A stretch of DNA of 64,000 nt from Shewanella sp. MTB7 (GCF_027571385.1 NZ_CP085636.1:3848001-3912000), one strand, 5' to 3'; shown: positions 35,443 through 45,709, counted from the first letter of the stretch. Numbers and translations: made by a program. The notes: generated by a model not told the origin, from the letters alone.

Positions 35443-35766
35443 TTAGACTGTGAAGCTTTCACCACAACCACACTCCCCTTTAGCATTAGGGTTGTTAAAC
35501 TGGAAACCTTCATTGAGTCCCTCTTTGACGAAGTCTAACTCGATACCTTGAAGGTAGATAAAACTTTTTGCATCAATAATGATTTTGACATCACCGATCT
35601 CATAGACTTCATCATCAGCGTTTAAATCATCAACAAATTCAATAATGTATGCCATCCCTGAACATCCTGATGTTTTAAGCCCTAATCGTAGACCAATTCC
35701 CTTACCGCGATTGTCCAGAAAACTTTTAACACGTTCGGCAGCTGCTGGAGTCATTGAAATAGCCAT
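35443..35766 (-). CDS. iscA: IscA, A-type Fe-S carrier
   Basis: A-type cluster carrier or iron donor of 107 aa. The three conserved cysteines appear as [10 protein letters not shown] and the C-terminal CGCGESF. Fifteen bases separate it from iscU in the operon. Confidence 0.98.
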   Translation of the reverse strand: MAISMTPAAAERVKSFLDNRGKGIGLRLGLKTSGCSGMAYIIEFVDDLNADDEVYEIGDVKIIIDAKSFIYLQGIELDFVKEGLNEGFQFNNPNAKGECGCGESFTV

Positions 35767-35780
35767 CTTAACTCCGAAAA

Positions 35781-36164
35781 TTACTTATTTTGCTTTGATT
35801 TATAATCATCAATTGCCGCTTTAATTGCATCTTCGGCTAAAATTGAGCAGTGAATTTTCACTGGAGGTAGAGCAAGCTCTTCAGCAATATCAGTATTTTT
35901 GATTGCACCCGCTTCTTCAATTGTCTTACCTTTAACCCACTCAGTCACAAGTGAGCTCGAAGCAATCGCACTGCCGCAACCATAAGTTTTGAACTTAGCA
36001 TCTTCAATTATGCCATCAGCACCAATTTTAAGTTGAAGTTTCATTACGTCACCACAAGCTGGCGCGCCAACCATACCGGTAACAACCGATGGATCATTTT
36101 TGTCGAAAGACCCTACATTACGTGGGTTTTCATAATGATCGAGTACTTTTTCGCTGTAAGCCAT
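35781..36164 (-). CDS. iscU: IscU, Fe-S scaffold
   Basis: Scaffold of 127 aa on which [2Fe-2S] clusters are built from IscS-derived sulfur. The three ligands are in [25 protein letters not shown] and [12 protein letters not shown]. The HscA-recognised LPPVK motif is present (ALPPVKIHC). Confidence 0.98.
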   Translation of the reverse strand: MAYSEKVLDHYENPRNVGSFDKNDPSVVTGMVGAPACGDVMKLQLKIGADGIIEDAKFKTYGCGSAIASSSLVTEWVKGKTIEEAGAIKNTDIAEELALPPVKIHCSILAEDAIKAAIDDYKSKQNK

Positions 36165-36210
36165 GATACTACTCCAATATTCTATTGATTACTTATTGAT
36201 TAACGACGGA

Positions 36211-37425
36211 TTAATGGTGAGCCCATTGAACCTGTTCAAGATCGATTCCATCTTTAAACATCTCCCAAAGTGGAGACATCTCCCGTAAACCATCAATAGA
36301 TTTATTAATTGTTTCAATTGCGTGATCAATCTCTTCTTCGGTCGTGAAGCGACCAATAGAAAATCGAATTGAACTGTGTGCCATCTCATCATTTAAGCCA
36401 AGCGCACGAAGTACATAGCTAGGCTCTAAACTTGCAGAAGTACAGGCTGAGCCTGATGAAACAGCTAAATCTTTAAGTGCCATCATTAATGACTCACCTT
36501 CAACAAAGTTGAAGCTGACATTTAAGTTGCCACAGTAACGTTGATCAGCATCACCGTTAATATAAGTTTCTTCGATACCTTTAACGCCATTCCACAAACG
36601 ATCGCGTAACCCAGCGATACGTGCATTATCAGACGCCATATCCGCTTTAGCGATAGCAGCGGCTTCACCCATACCTACAATCTGATGAGTTGCTAATGTG
36701 CCACTGCGCATACCACGCTCATGTCCGCCACCATGCATAGTTGCCTCTAAACGAATACGCGGCTTACGACGAACATACAATGCACCAATACCTTTTGGCC
36801 CGTACATTTTATGGGCCGAAATAGAAATAAGATCAACTTTAGTCGTCTGAACATCAATAGGTAACTTACCTGCACTCTGTGCAGCATCTACATGTAAAAT
36901 AATTTTCTTACTACGGCATAATTCACCAATAGCATCGATGTCATGAATAACACCAATCTCATTGTTTACATGCATAATACTGACAAGAATAGTATCTTCA
37001 CGCATTGCAGCTTCTATTGTTGCTAACGAGATAATTCCGTTTGCTTCAGGAGCAAGGTAAGTCACTTCAAAACCTTCCCGCTCAAGCTGACGACAGGTGT
37101 CAAGTACAGCCTTATGTTCTGTCTTACTGGTAATGATGTGCTTCCCTTTCTTCTGGTAGAAGTGAGCAACACCTTTAATCGCTAAGTTATCTGACTCAGT
37201 TGCACCGGATGTAAACACGATTTCGCGCGGGTCTGCATTAATGAGATCCGCAACTTGGTTACGGGCAATATCAACCGCTTCTTCAGCCTGCCAGCCATAA
37301 CGATGAGAACGTGATGCTGGGTTACCAAAGATGCCGTCCATCGTCATGCACTGCATCATTTTTTCTGCAACACGGGGATCAACCGGCGTAGTCGCAGCAT
37401 AATCTAAATAGATAGGAAGCTTCAT
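36211..37425 (-). CDS. iscS: IscS, cysteine desulfurase
   Basis: PLP enzyme releasing sulfur from cysteine for Fe-S clusters and tRNA thiolation. The start is ATG at 37425 ([16 protein letters not shown], 404 aa) with GGAG upstream; the frame extends to 37473 but family members start here. The PLP lysine is in [11 protein letters not shown], with the mobile-loop cysteine in [16 protein letters not shown]. Lies between iscR and iscU. Confidence 0.98.
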   Translation of the reverse strand: MKLPIYLDYAATTPVDPRVAEKMMQCMTMDGIFGNPASRSHRYGWQAEEAVDIARNQVADLINADPREIVFTSGATESDNLAIKGVAHFYQKKGKHIITSKTEHKAVLDTCRQLEREGFEVTYLAPEANGIISLATIEAAMREDTILVSIMHVNNEIGVIHDIDAIGELCRSKKIILHVDAAQSAGKLPIDVQTTKVDLISISAHKMYGPKGIGALYVRRKPRIRLEATMHGGGHERGMRSGTLATHQIVGMGEAAAIAKADMASDNARIAGLRDRLWNGVKGIEETYINGDADQRYCGNLNVSFNFVEGESLMMALKDLAVSSGSACTSASLEPSYVLRALGLNDEMAHSSIRFSIGRFTTEEEIDHAIETINKSIDGLREMSPLWEMFKDGIDLEQVQWAHH

Positions 37426-37500
37426 TACACACTCCGTACAGCGTAACCTTGAGTAAGGTCGAACAAAGTACAAAAAATATTATTAAATAACAAAGTTAAC

Positions 37501-37962
37501 TTATAGTGTTACTCTTTGTTCCTGTTGTATTTCATCTTGTTTTATAGAAATAAACTGCACATCTCGTTTCGTCATTAAACCCGCAAGACTAATACCATTT
37601 AAAAAATCTGAAATCTGTTTGCTCAGGTCACCCCAAAGCGAATGAGTAAGACAACGTGTACCATTTTGACAATTCCCTTGCCCTTGACAGCGTGTTGCAT
37701 CCACAGATTCATCCACAGCGCGCACCACCATTCCTACAGATATCTCACCGGCATCAGCGCCCAAACGGTAACCACCGCCAGGTCCCCTGACACTAGAAAC
37801 CAATCCTTGCTTTCTGAGTTTTGCGAAAAGTTGTTCGAGGTAAGAAAGTGAAATTCCTTGACGCTCGGAAATATCGGCCAACGGAACCGGACCAGAAGTT
37901 GAATGCATAGCAACATCTAACATGGCTGTAACGGCATACCGACCTTTTGATGTAAGTTTCAT
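37501..37962 (-). CDS. iscR: IscR, Fe-S-sensing Rrf2-family regulator
   Basis: Transcription regulator of 153 aa that represses its own operon when holding a [2Fe-2S] cluster. The winged-helix part starts [16 protein letters not shown], and the cluster cysteines are in [14 protein letters not shown]. The in-frame start at 37980 would add six residues, whereas [11 protein letters not shown] is the family start. Two IscR boxes lie just upstream. Confidence 0.97.
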   Translation of the reverse strand: MKLTSKGRYAVTAMLDVAMHSTSGPVPLADISERQGISLSYLEQLFAKLRKQGLVSSVRGPGGGYRLGADAGEISVGMVVRAVDESVDATRCQGQGNCQNGTRCLTHSLWGDLSKQISDFLNGISLAGLMTKRDVQFISIKQDEIQQEQRVTL

Positions 37963-38005
37963 AGCGACTACAGCTCCCAAAAATGCTTAAGTGAATTCAA
38001 ACATA

Positions 38006-38054
38006 CCCGAGTGATTTAGTCAAGTATTAAACCCAGTAATATAGTCAAGTACTA
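38006..38054 (-). promoter_or_regulatory. Two type-1 IscR binding sites in the isc promoter
   Basis: On the minus strand TACTTGACTATATTACTGGG (38032-38051 region) and ATACTTGACTAAATCACTCGGG (38006-38027) follow the type-1 IscR site known from E. coli iscR (ATACTTGACTAAAATACTCGGG). The sites are 26 bases apart and lie about 45-90 bases before the iscR ATG. They imply holo-IscR feedback repression. Confidence 0.85.
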
Positions 38055-38178
38055 ACCCAATGTGATTGTCAGTCTGACATTCAACTCTTTAACAAAATTT
38101 ACCCCTGAGTTTGGTGGGGTATTTAACCTGTTTTACTCAATTTTTTCAACGACTCTTTACCATAACCCTCACTAAAAC

Positions 38179-39000
38179 TCAGATTATGGGATCAAACTCA
38201 TCAATCGCTTTCTTTCTTTTCTGTGCTGCTGCATGTTCAACATCACTGAAATCATCCACGGCTAACTCCGGCAGTTTATCAGTGCAAACACTGCCACCGA
38301 GAGTTTGCACCGCTTGGCACACTTCCTGAACCTTAGAATCCATCAAATGCATATGATCTAACATTTGACCAATCGCATTGGCAACGGGATCTGGATTATC
38401 TGGGGATACGGCATAAGCATCGAACCCATATTTCTTTGCCATTTCACTGCGTCTTTTGGACTGTTCTTTGCTGATATCACTCGGTGTCGATACCACTCGA
38501 GCGGGGATCCCGACAACCGTGGTATCCTTTGGTACATCTTTAACTACCACAGAATTAGACCCAACCCGAGCACCATCATGCATAGTGATAGGGCCGAGAA
38601 TTTGAGCCCCAGCGCCAATAACCACGTTATTGCCTAACGTAGGGTGACGTTTACCTGCTTGCCAAGTCGTACCACCTAATGTCACGCCATGATAGAGAGT
38701 ACAGTCATCTCCGATTTCAGCCGTCTCACCAATGACAACCCCCATACCATGGTCGATAAAGAAACGATCACCAATACGTGCACCGGGGTGAATCTCAACC
38801 CCAGTTAACCAGCGGGAAAAAGTAGATAAACAACGAGAGGTGAGCCGCCATTGACGCAACCAAAGTTTATGACTAACTCTGTGGATCCATATCGCCTGCA
38901 TCCCCGGATAATTCAACAACACCTCTAATCTACCGTGGGCTGCAGGATCGCGATGATATATCGAGGCGATATCATCTTTAAGCCTAGCTATCACTCCCAT
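38179..39000 (-). CDS. cysE: Serine O-acetyltransferase
   Basis: Acetylates serine to O-acetylserine, the first step of cysteine synthesis. The 273 aa protein has a helical N-terminal domain and a left-handed hexapeptide-repeat domain: [38 protein letters not shown], with catalytic His in FIDHG and YHGV. The C-terminal about 70 residues extend beyond the catalytic core and lack an obvious Ile terminus, so inhibition and partner binding may differ from E. coli CysE. Placing it beside iscRS links cysteine supply to Fe-S assembly. Confidence 0.96.
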   Translation of the reverse strand: MGVIARLKDDIASIYHRDPAAHGRLEVLLNYPGMQAIWIHRVSHKLWLRQWRLTSRCLSTFSRWLTGVEIHPGARIGDRFFIDHGMGVVIGETAEIGDDCTLYHGVTLGGTTWQAGKRHPTLGNNVVIGAGAQILGPITMHDGARVGSNSVVVKDVPKDTTVVGIPARVVSTPSDISKEQSKRRSEMAKKYGFDAYAVSPDNPDPVANAIGQMLDHMHLMDSKVQEVCQAVQTLGGSVCTDKLPELAVDDFSDVEHAAAQKRKKAIDEFDPII

Positions 39001-39019
39001 TGTTATCGACTCCTTATGA

Positions 39020-39778
39020 CTATTCTTCGTCTTTCTTGGTCATTTTTTTATCGATTGAAGTCAACATGCCACGCAAAATATTCATCTCTTGTCTTTCAAG
39101 CCTTGCCCGACTAAATAGACGACGTAACTTGGTCATCACTTGTCCTGGGTGTTGCTTAACAATAAACCCTGTTTTTAGCAGTGTATCTTCAAGATGATCG
39201 AAGAAGTTCTCACGCTCTTGTGCAAATGGATATTCATCCACAGGTTCAATATAATCCGCAGGCTTTGTGTTTTCAAAATCTCGCTGAACCTGAGCGAGAT
39301 GGGCTACTCTCGCCTCATAACAGATAATTTGCACCGCTTGTGCTAAGTTCAAAGAGGTATATTCTGGGTTAGCAGGAATAGCAACGTGATAATTGCACTT
39401 TTGTAATTCCTCATTACTTAACCCATTATTTTCCCTACCAAAAACAATCGCAACAGGCCCTGTTAACGCTGAAGAAACGAGCTTCTCACCGGCTTCTCTT
39501 GGTTCTAGCATAGGCCAATCTAGTGTACGACTTCTGGCACTGGTTGCTATCACTAAACTGCAATCTGCAATTGCTTCAGCAACACTGTCTACGGTGACAG
39601 CATGTTTAAGGATATCCGATGCGCCAGCGGCAAGGGCTATTGATTGACCATCAGGTTCAACTCGCGGTTCCGCGAGATAAAGAGTGGAAAGTCCCATGGT
39701 TTTCATTGCACGGGCTGTGGAACCTATGTTCCCAGGATGAGATGTACCAACGAGTACTACGCGAATATTGCTGAGCAT
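39020..39778 (-). CDS. trmJ: tRNA (Cm/Um32) 2'-O-methyltransferase TrmJ
   Basis: SPOUT methyltransferase of 252 aa modifying position 32 of tRNAs. The N-terminal half has [25 protein letters not shown]. The knot motif [14 protein letters not shown] and [16 protein letters not shown] follow. The basic C-terminal extension ([22 protein letters not shown]) is the family tail. Ends 20 bases before cysE; divergent from suhB, as in many gammaproteobacteria. Confidence 0.96.
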   Translation of the reverse strand: MLSNIRVVLVGTSHPGNIGSTARAMKTMGLSTLYLAEPRVEPDGQSIALAAGASDILKHAVTVDSVAEAIADCSLVIATSARSRTLDWPMLEPREAGEKLVSSALTGPVAIVFGRENNGLSNEELQKCNYHVAIPANPEYTSLNLAQAVQIICYEARVAHLAQVQRDFENTKPADYIEPVDEYPFAQERENFFDHLEDTLLKTGFIVKQHPGQVMTKLRRLFSRARLERQEMNILRGMLTSIDKKMTKKDEE

Positions 39779-39992
39779 GAAACTACTTAATTTTGATGAC
39801 GGAACACAGAAAATAATATTATCACAGCGGAGTGTGAAATTTTAATACTTAAATCAGTATTTCATATAATCACACCAGTAATCCACGAGAGCAAGACCAA
39901 AGTCAACCAGAGCACAGTTTGCTTTTAAGCATAGCTCAGGTATAATGCGCCCCGATTATTTATATCTGTTCTTTAACATCCAGGGGATTGCA

Positions 39993-40796
39993 ATGTATCC
40001 AATGCAAACTATTGCTGTGCGCGCTGCCCGCGCTGCCGGCCAAACAATTATACGTGCTTTCGCTGAACTCGATAAAGTCGAAGTTACAGCGAAAGGTATC
40101 AATGATTACGTGACTAACGTAGACAAAGAAGCTGAAGCAGCTATTATTTATCAGATCCGTAAATCTTATCCTGATCACACCATAGTAGGTGAAGAAAATG
40201 GTGAGAACAAAGGCGCAAATAAAGATTACGTTTGGATTATTGACCCTCTGGATGGCACTAACAACTTTGTTAGAGGCATTCCTCACTTTGCAGTTTCTAT
40301 TGCACTGCAATACAAGGGCAAAACTGAGGTCGCTGTAGTATATGATCCTATCCGCGATGAGCTATTTTCGGCTCTGCGCGGTAAAGGTGCTAAGTACAAC
40401 GAATTCCGGATGCGCGTATCTAAAAGAAACGAACTTAGCGAAACAATTATTGCGACCGGCTTTCCTTTCAAAGCAAAACAGCACACAGAAACTTACATGA
40501 AAATATTGAGTGAACTATTCACACAATGTGCTGATTTACGTCGTGCAGGTTCTGCCGCTCTTGATCTAGCTTATGTAGCTGCAGGTCGTGTTGATGGTTT
40601 CTTCGAAATTGGCCTTAAGCCTTGGGATATAGCTGCAGGTGACCTGCTGGTTCGTGAAGCAGGCGGTACCGTTACTGACTTTACTGGAAACCATGAGTAC
40701 ATGACCTCTGGCAACATCATTGCAGGTTCGCCTAAAGTAACCTCTGCAATTGTCAAAACGGCTCGTCCACTGTTGAGTGAAGCACTTAAGCGTTAA
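39993..40796 (+). CDS. suhB: Inositol-1-monophosphatase / Nus-factor SuhB
   Basis: Inositol monophosphatase-family protein of 267 aa. In E. coli SuhB also supports rRNA antitermination and assembly. The start is ATG 39993 (MYPMQTIAVRAARAAG); the frame runs back to 39945, but upstream residues are not conserved. The Mg/phosphate motifs IIDPLDGTNNF and KPWDIAAGDLLVREAGG are present, with GEENGENKG earlier. Divergent from trmJ. Confidence 0.96.
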   Translation: MYPMQTIAVRAARAAGQTIIRAFAELDKVEVTAKGINDYVTNVDKEAEAAIIYQIRKSYPDHTIVGEENGENKGANKDYVWIIDPLDGTNNFVRGIPHFAVSIALQYKGKTEVAVVYDPIRDELFSALRGKGAKYNEFRMRVSKRNELSETIIATGFPFKAKQHTETYMKILSELFTQCADLRRAGSAALDLAYVAAGRVDGFFEIGLKPWDIAAGDLLVREAGGTVTDFTGNHEYMTSGNIIAGSPKVTSAIVKTARPLLSEALKR

Positions 40797-40850
40797 TATA
40801 TTCCCAAACCGCTTGAGTATGCATAAAACAGATGTAAATAGTGTCATAGA

Positions 40851-40875
40851 GAGCCATCCAACAGGATGGCTTTTC
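40851..40875 (+). terminator. suhB terminator
   Basis: GCCATCC / GGATGGC stem with loop AACA, followed by TTTTCT, about 55 bases after the suhB stop. Confidence 0.85.
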
Positions 40876-41023
40876 TGTATCTATTCCCCTTGAATTAATG
40901 CTCAGCTTCATGATAGGTGTCATTTACCTTGTCGATTGGTATTATTGTGAAAAGCGTCACAGATATAGACAAGAATAGAATGTAAATCCTGATACCATTG
41001 AAAAAAATTATTCAGAGGCAACC

Positions 41024-41422
41024 ATGAGATCAGCATACCAACGATATAGTTCCAAAAGCTTAAAGGCAGTTGAACATCTCGTATTGTTTATCATTGCATT
41101 AGCAACCATAGTCGCAATTGGGCAAGAAATATTTCATATTTTTGAGGTTGGCAGGGTTAGTCTTGCAGATCTTCTTCTTCTATTCATCTACTTAGAAGTG
41201 TTGGCCATGGTTGCCAACTATATCGAATCAGGAAAGTTACCTGTTCGTATGCCGCTTTATATTGCGATAGTTGCTCTCGCTCGTTATCTTATTTTGGATA
41301 TGAAAGGAATGAGTGACTGGCGAATCATCGCCATCGCAATGGCCACTTTGATACTCGCATCCACAGTGATTATTATTCGATGGGGGCAGCTCAAGCTTCC
41401 ATACCCAAAAAGCGAAGATTAA
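41024..41422 (+). CDS. PsiE-like membrane protein
   Basis: Four-helix inner-membrane protein of 132 aa resembling PsiE (phosphate-starvation-inducible E): helices at about 17-39, 47-67, 77-95 and 99-122. Conserved-looking features include LADLLLLFIYLEVLAMVANY, then GKLPVRMPLYIAIVALARYLIL. The biochemical role of the family is unclear. It stands alone with its own terminator. Confidence 0.82.
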   Translation: MRSAYQRYSSKSLKAVEHLVLFIIALATIVAIGQEIFHIFEVGRVSLADLLLLFIYLEVLAMVANYIESGKLPVRMPLYIAIVALARYLILDMKGMSDWRIIAIAMATLILASTVIIIRWGQLKLPYPKSED

Positions 41423-41442
41423 TACGACAGAAAATTGAACAT

Positions 41443-41469
41443 AAACTCAGCCAGCTTTAGGCTGAGTTT
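41443..41469 (+). terminator. Terminator of the PsiE-like gene
   Basis: Perfect 10-bp stem AAACTCAGCC / GGCTGAGTTT with a 7-base loop, 20 bases after the stop, followed by CCTC and an A run. Confidence 0.8.
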
Positions 41470-41566
41470 CCTCAAAAAAACAACACTAAACCATCCTATT
41501 TAATTTTTGTTTTTAACTTGATAAACATGCTACGTTTAAAAGGGTGAATATATCAAGGATGTGCAA

Positions 41567-41866
41567 ATGGAAGATATTGAAGAGAAGCGTCAATCTTTAA
41601 GAATCGATATGGAGTCCGATAAAGTAGAGTTAATCTGGCTCGATGAAAATGGGCACGAACAAGTTGCAATGGCAAGATGTATTGACCTATCTCGACGCGG
41701 TGTACTCCTAATGTACAGTGGCAACTTTACTCTAGGTTCATTACTCAATATTACATTTAACCCTGATAATGAAGGAAGTAAACACACAGTCAAAGGCCAA
41801 GTCTGTCGTAGCAAAGATATTGACGATGCTTACCACATTGCTATTCAGCTAATTGGTTTCAATTAA
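41567..41866 (+). CDS. PilZ-domain protein (cyclic-di-GMP receptor type)
   Basis: Small one-domain protein of 99 aa. EKRQSLRID near the N-terminus offers a basic RxxxR-like start (KRQSLR) and CIDLSRRGVLLMY the D/N-x-S-x-x-G motif that binds c-di-GMP. The following beta strands (GSLLNITFNP...HTVKGQVCRS...YHIAIQLIGF) fit a PilZ barrel. The first binding motif has only one of the two canonical arginines, so ligand binding needs testing. AAGGA favours ATG 41567 over GTG 41561. It precedes the ParA-like pair, possibly linked in function. Confidence 0.82.
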   Translation: MEDIEEKRQSLRIDMESDKVELIWLDENGHEQVAMARCIDLSRRGVLLMYSGNFTLGSLLNITFNPDNEGSKHTVKGQVCRSKDIDDAYHIAIQLIGFN

Positions 41867-41978
41867 AGAATCTATTTCATTTTCCGACTAGTTTTCAGCA
41901 GCATCAAAGAGTCTGTTCTATACTTATTCTACTTAATAATCCTCGGATAATAAGAAGAAATGTCATGGAGATGCTTAT

Positions 41979-42647
41979 ATGATAATGCTCGTGGGTGGTG
42001 AAAAGGGTGGAGCAGGAAAAAGCTGCTTAGCTCAGAATCTGGCCGTTCATATTACCCAGAAATATCAGGCAAATGTGCTGATGGTCGATTGTGATCCCCA
42101 ACGAACAACCTCTGATTGGATCCAAGCCCGTAATGAGGATCCAGAGCTTCCAACCATCAACTGTATTCAACTCTACGGAAAAATTCGTAACGACCTTCTC
42201 AGTCAAGATGAAAGGTTTGATTACGTGATTGTTGACTGTGGAGGACAAGATAACCTCGCCATGCGAGCGGCAATGTCTGTCGCGACTTATGTTTTACTTC
42301 CCTTAAGACCTAAACGCCGGGATCTCAAAACACTTCCTCATATGGAAGATATGCTCAGTACATGTAAAATGGTTAACCCTAAGATGGTAGCTTGTATCGT
42401 CATGACACAATGCCCTTCACTTCCAAGCCAATATAAACGAATTCTTGAGGCCAAAGAGGTTGTACAATCCTTTGGTCTTAGGGTATTGAACTCAGTGACT
42501 TTCAGTAGAAATATCTATGACGACAGTGAAGAGCAAGGTGCATCGGTTATGGAGATAGAACCAGAAGGTAAAGCCGCGATAGAGATCGTTGCCATCGCCG
42601 ATGAAATTTTCGCTATAGAGCCAGAAAACTGCTATGAGCTTAACTGA
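41979..42647 (+). CDS. Orphan ParA/MinD-type ATPase
   Basis: ATPase of 222 aa with deviant Walker A GGEKGGAGKSCLAQN (with the signature lysine), VLMVDCDPQRTTSDW (Walker A' type) and YVIVDCGGQD (Walker B). No N-terminal helix-turn-helix, so it is like the small ParAs that position plasmids or protein complexes. It overlaps the next small gene by 14 bases. It is not near a replication origin region, so it probably positions a cell structure or belongs to an integrated plasmid remnant rather than the main chromosome Par system. Confidence 0.85.
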   Translation: MIMLVGGEKGGAGKSCLAQNLAVHITQKYQANVLMVDCDPQRTTSDWIQARNEDPELPTINCIQLYGKIRNDLLSQDERFDYVIVDCGGQDNLAMRAAMSVATYVLLPLRPKRRDLKTLPHMEDMLSTCKMVNPKMVACIVMTQCPSLPSQYKRILEAKEVVQSFGLRVLNSVTFSRNIYDDSEEQGASVMEIEPEGKAAIEIVAIADEIFAIEPENCYELN

Positions 42648-42981
42648 TCTCAAACGAAGAAAAAAGAAGTCCCCACAGGATTCTATCTCTGTCGATGACT
42701 TTATAGAAAATGCCAACAGCTATGCTTTTGGACAACAAAGTGCCGTCAGTCGTAACAGAAAAAAACTTAAACAAGCGCAGTTAAATGGTTTGGATAAACA
42801 TTCGACAAAAATATTTAAACATGCAACCTTCTCATTGACTGAAGATGCCATTATTATTTTAGACGATTTAGCAACACAATCAGAAATAGCAAAATCTCGT
42901 TTGGTACGGATCTTAATTCACTATTTTTTTGATAAATGTGACTCAGAAAAACGCCAGATAATAAGCAATGGTGAGAAGTAA
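42634..42981 (+). CDS. Probable ParA partner, basic small protein with ribbon-helix-helix-like end
   Basis: Basic protein of 115 aa overlapping the ParA-like gene. The C-terminal half (KHATFSLTEDAIIILDDLATQSEIAKSRLVRILIHYFF) fits a strand-helix-helix pattern of RHH DNA-binding proteins. The N-terminal part is Lys-rich and may be the segment that stimulates the ATPase, as in ParB/ParG-type partners. No family was recognised with certainty. Confidence 0.65.
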   Translation: MSLTDLKRRKKKSPQDSISVDDFIENANSYAFGQQSAVSRNRKKLKQAQLNGLDKHSTKIFKHATFSLTEDAIIILDDLATQSEIAKSRLVRILIHYFFDKCDSEKRQIISNGEK

Positions 42982-43265
42982 AATGATCTGACGAGAAAAG
43001 ACAATTACTGAAAATGCCCCCCGAACATATCGTACCCAAACTATCTGAAAATGCGCATTAAAACCTCAAGATACCCCACCATTTCAGGCCATATATCGAT
43101 CGCGCTACTTACAAGTCTCAGATATTATGGTCTTCAAATAATTGTTCTGCCTTATATTAAGACTATGCTCAACGCCTCACTGTTGAGTGGAAACCATAAT
43201 ACTCTATTTTGCAATTTTCCAATGCTCTGGCAAAATAACCCTATCATTTATTAGGATAGATACCG

Positions 43266-44942
43266 ATGTCATTAATCTTGCTTTTAACACAACAGATGAG
43301 CCTATATCTGGTGATAGTGTACCTTGTCAGCAAGACACCACTGTTTAAATTTTTCTCAGAAGCAGCCACTCGGCTTCCCCATAAGATATTTATCTATCTC
43401 ACCTTTTCAAGCTTTTGTATTATGGCCACCTATTTCGGTGAACACACTAATGATGCATTAGCCAATACTCGAGCTATGGGGGCAGTGCTTGGTGGTTTAC
43501 TCGGTGGCCCTGTAACGGGATTTCTAGTTGGGCTCACAGGCGGCTTGCATAGATATAGCATGGGAGGTTTTACCGATCTGGCTTGTGCCATCTCAACGAC
43601 ACTTGAGGGATTATCTGCAGGTGTCATCAGCCTCTATCTCAGAAAACAAGGCAAAGGAGAGTTAATTTATGCTCCACTACTGGTTTTTTTAGTCACTTTT
43701 TCCGCTGAACTGCTACAAATGGCAGTGATATTACTCGTTGCTCAACCCTTTGGAGATGCCTGGTCTTTAGTTAAACAGATAGCGATACCTATGTTACTGA
43801 TCAACTCGGTAGGTGCTGCACTTTTTATGAGCATGGTACGGGATCAAAAAGCCATGTTTGATAAGATGTCATCGGTATTTTCAACTAAAGCACTCAAAAT
43901 TGCAGAACGTAGCGTTGGCATATTATCCAAAGGTTTCGATCAAAGAAGCAGCGCCGAAATTGCTCGAATAATCTTAGAAGAGACCAATGTAGGTGCAGTT
44001 GCCATCACCGATACCGAAAAATTATTGGCATTTATTGGTGCAGGCGCCGATCACCATATCCCTGGAACGCCAATATCATCGAAGATAACCCAAGAAGCCA
44101 TCGATAATAATTGTGTCATGTTCGCCGACGGAGTTAATGTCGCTTATGCCTGTTCCATCTCATCCCAATGTAAATTAGGTTCAAGTTTAGTGATCCCCCT
44201 CCGCAGTGAAACTCAAGTCATTGGCACCATCAAGCTCTATGAGCCGAAAAACAAACTTTTCCTGAATATTAATCGCACCTTAGGTGAAGGAATTGGTAAG
44301 TTGCTCTCGAATCAAATTCTATTTGGTCGGTTTGAACAACAACAAAATCTACTGACCCAAGCTGAGTTGAAATTACTGCAGGCTCAAGTCAATCCACATT
44401 TTTTGTTCAACGCACTCAATACAATAGCTGCAATCATAAAAAGAGATCCACTAAAAGCAAGGCTGTTAATCCAACAACTAGCCCAATTTCTGCGAATCAA
44501 TTTAAAACGCACTACAGGCTTAATAACACTCGACGATGAGCTGGAACATATAGAGTCTTACTTAGCAATAGAGAAAGCCCGCTTTATCGACAGACTAGAA
44601 GTCACAATTCATATATCCAACGAGCTTCATCACTATCGTCTTCCCGCTTTTACATTACAACCCATCATTGAGAATGCGGTCAAGCATGGCACATCTCACA
44701 TGCTTGATAAGGGAATTATCAAGGTCACAGCTATAATTCATGAAGATCTATTACTGCTAGAGGTAACTGATAATGCGGGCCTTTATCAACTCAAAGAGAA
44801 CTCTGAAGGCTTGGGAATGAATCTAGTGCATAAACGAATACAGAATCAATTTGGTTCAGAATATGGTCTAAAGGTCGATTGTGAAGCTGATGTTTACACT
44901 AGAGTTACTATTCAATTACCTTACTCCGGAGCAGAAAAGTGA
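43266..44942 (+). CDS. BtsS/LytS-type sensor histidine kinase
   Basis: Sensor kinase of 558 aa. The N-terminus has five to six membrane helices of the 5TMR-LYT type (TRAMGAVLGGLLGGPVTGFLVGLTGG). A GAF domain covers about residues 215-345. The kinase core starts at QAQVNPHFLFNALNTIAAI (phospho-His in NPHF) and the ATPase motif is LQPIIENAVKHG. E. coli BtsS has the same domain order and senses pyruvate. It overlaps the response regulator gene by four bases; a CstA-family transporter follows, so pyruvate or peptide sensing is the likely job. Confidence 0.9.
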   Translation: MSLILLLTQQMSLYLVIVYLVSKTPLFKFFSEAATRLPHKIFIYLTFSSFCIMATYFGEHTNDALANTRAMGAVLGGLLGGPVTGFLVGLTGGLHRYSMGGFTDLACAISTTLEGLSAGVISLYLRKQGKGELIYAPLLVFLVTFSAELLQMAVILLVAQPFGDAWSLVKQIAIPMLLINSVGAALFMSMVRDQKAMFDKMSSVFSTKALKIAERSVGILSKGFDQRSSAEIARIILEETNVGAVAITDTEKLLAFIGAGADHHIPGTPISSKITQEAIDNNCVMFADGVNVAYACSISSQCKLGSSLVIPLRSETQVIGTIKLYEPKNKLFLNINRTLGEGIGKLLSNQILFGRFEQQQNLLTQAELKLLQAQVNPHFLFNALNTIAAIIKRDPLKARLLIQQLAQFLRINLKRTTGLITLDDELEHIESYLAIEKARFIDRLEVTIHISNELHHYRLPAFTLQPIIENAVKHGTSHMLDKGIIKVTAIIHEDLLLLEVTDNAGLYQLKENSEGLGMNLVHKRIQNQFGSEYGLKVDCEADVYTRVTIQLPYSGAEK

Positions 44943-45649
44943 TCACATCCATCATCGTTGACGATGAACTTTTCGCCCGTGAAGAGTTAGTAGACCTGCT
45001 TAGCGAACATGCCGATATTGAGATCATTGGCCAATGCAGTAATGCCATCGAAGCCCTACAGATGATCACAAAACTCAAACCACAGCTTGTCTTTTTAGAT
45101 ATTCAAATGCCTAGAATCACAGGAATGGAACTCATTGGCATGTTAGATCCTGATACTATGCCCTCTATTGTATTTGTCACAGCGTTTGATGAATTTGCCA
45201 TCAAAGCTTTCGATAATCATGCTTTTGATTACTTGCTAAAGCCCATAGATGAGATGCGATTAGCACAGACATTAACTAAACTCAGAAAAAATATCAGTCC
45301 TAAACCCGTCAGCATACTCGCGCCTGCACAACTTACACATCTCCCCTGCTACACAGGAACAAAGTTAAAAGTATTAGCATTAAGTGAAGTTGAATACATT
45401 TTTAGCGATCTCAGTGGTATTCATGTCGCAACCAATAAAGAACTTGTACACACTCACTTAACCCTGAAAGTACTTGAAGAGAAGACATCACTTGTTAGGT
45501 GTCACAGACAATATCTGATCAAACCTGATGCAGTATCTGAAATAGAAGTACAGGAGACAGGCGCCGAAGTCACAACAGTATCAGGCGCTAAAGTTCCCGT
45601 ATCTCGGCGCTACCTTAAACCATTAAAACAACTGTTTGGTTTTCAGTAA
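44939..45649 (+). CDS. BtsR/LytR-type response regulator
   Basis: Response regulator of 236 aa: receiver domain with DDE near the N-terminus, phospho-acceptor in LVFLDIQMPRITGMEL, and KPIDE. It is followed by a LytTR DNA-binding domain (LALSEVEYIFSDLSGIHV, LVRCHRQYLIK). GTG start overlaps the sensor gene stop. It pairs with the upstream kinase and probably binds the two repeats in front of the transporter gene. Confidence 0.92.
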   Translation: MITSIIVDDELFAREELVDLLSEHADIEIIGQCSNAIEALQMITKLKPQLVFLDIQMPRITGMELIGMLDPDTMPSIVFVTAFDEFAIKAFDNHAFDYLLKPIDEMRLAQTLTKLRKNISPKPVSILAPAQLTHLPCYTGTKLKVLALSEVEYIFSDLSGIHVATNKELVHTHLTLKVLEEKTSLVRCHRQYLIKPDAVSEIEVQETGAEVTTVSGAKVPVSRRYLKPLKQLFGFQ

Positions 45650-45680
45650 CTCTCTAAGGAAAATGATCAGTGATCGCGAT

Positions 45681-45709
45681 ACCACTTAGCTGATGTTTAA
45701 TACCGCTTA
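45681..45709 (+). promoter_or_regulatory. Two BtsR-type direct repeats before the transporter gene
   Basis: ACCACTTA (45681-45688) and ACCGCTTA (45702-45709) are separated by 13 bases. Both fit ACC(G/A)CT(C/T)A, which I recall as the E. coli BtsR (YehT) site in the btsT (yjiY) promoter, two copies with a 13-bp spacer. They lie 93-121 bases upstream of the transporter start. Confidence 0.75.

Noticed and set aside
43051..43254. Plus-strand frame of 67 codons upstream of the BtsS-like gene
   Set aside because: No ribosome site, no family and unusual composition; likely intergenic leader.
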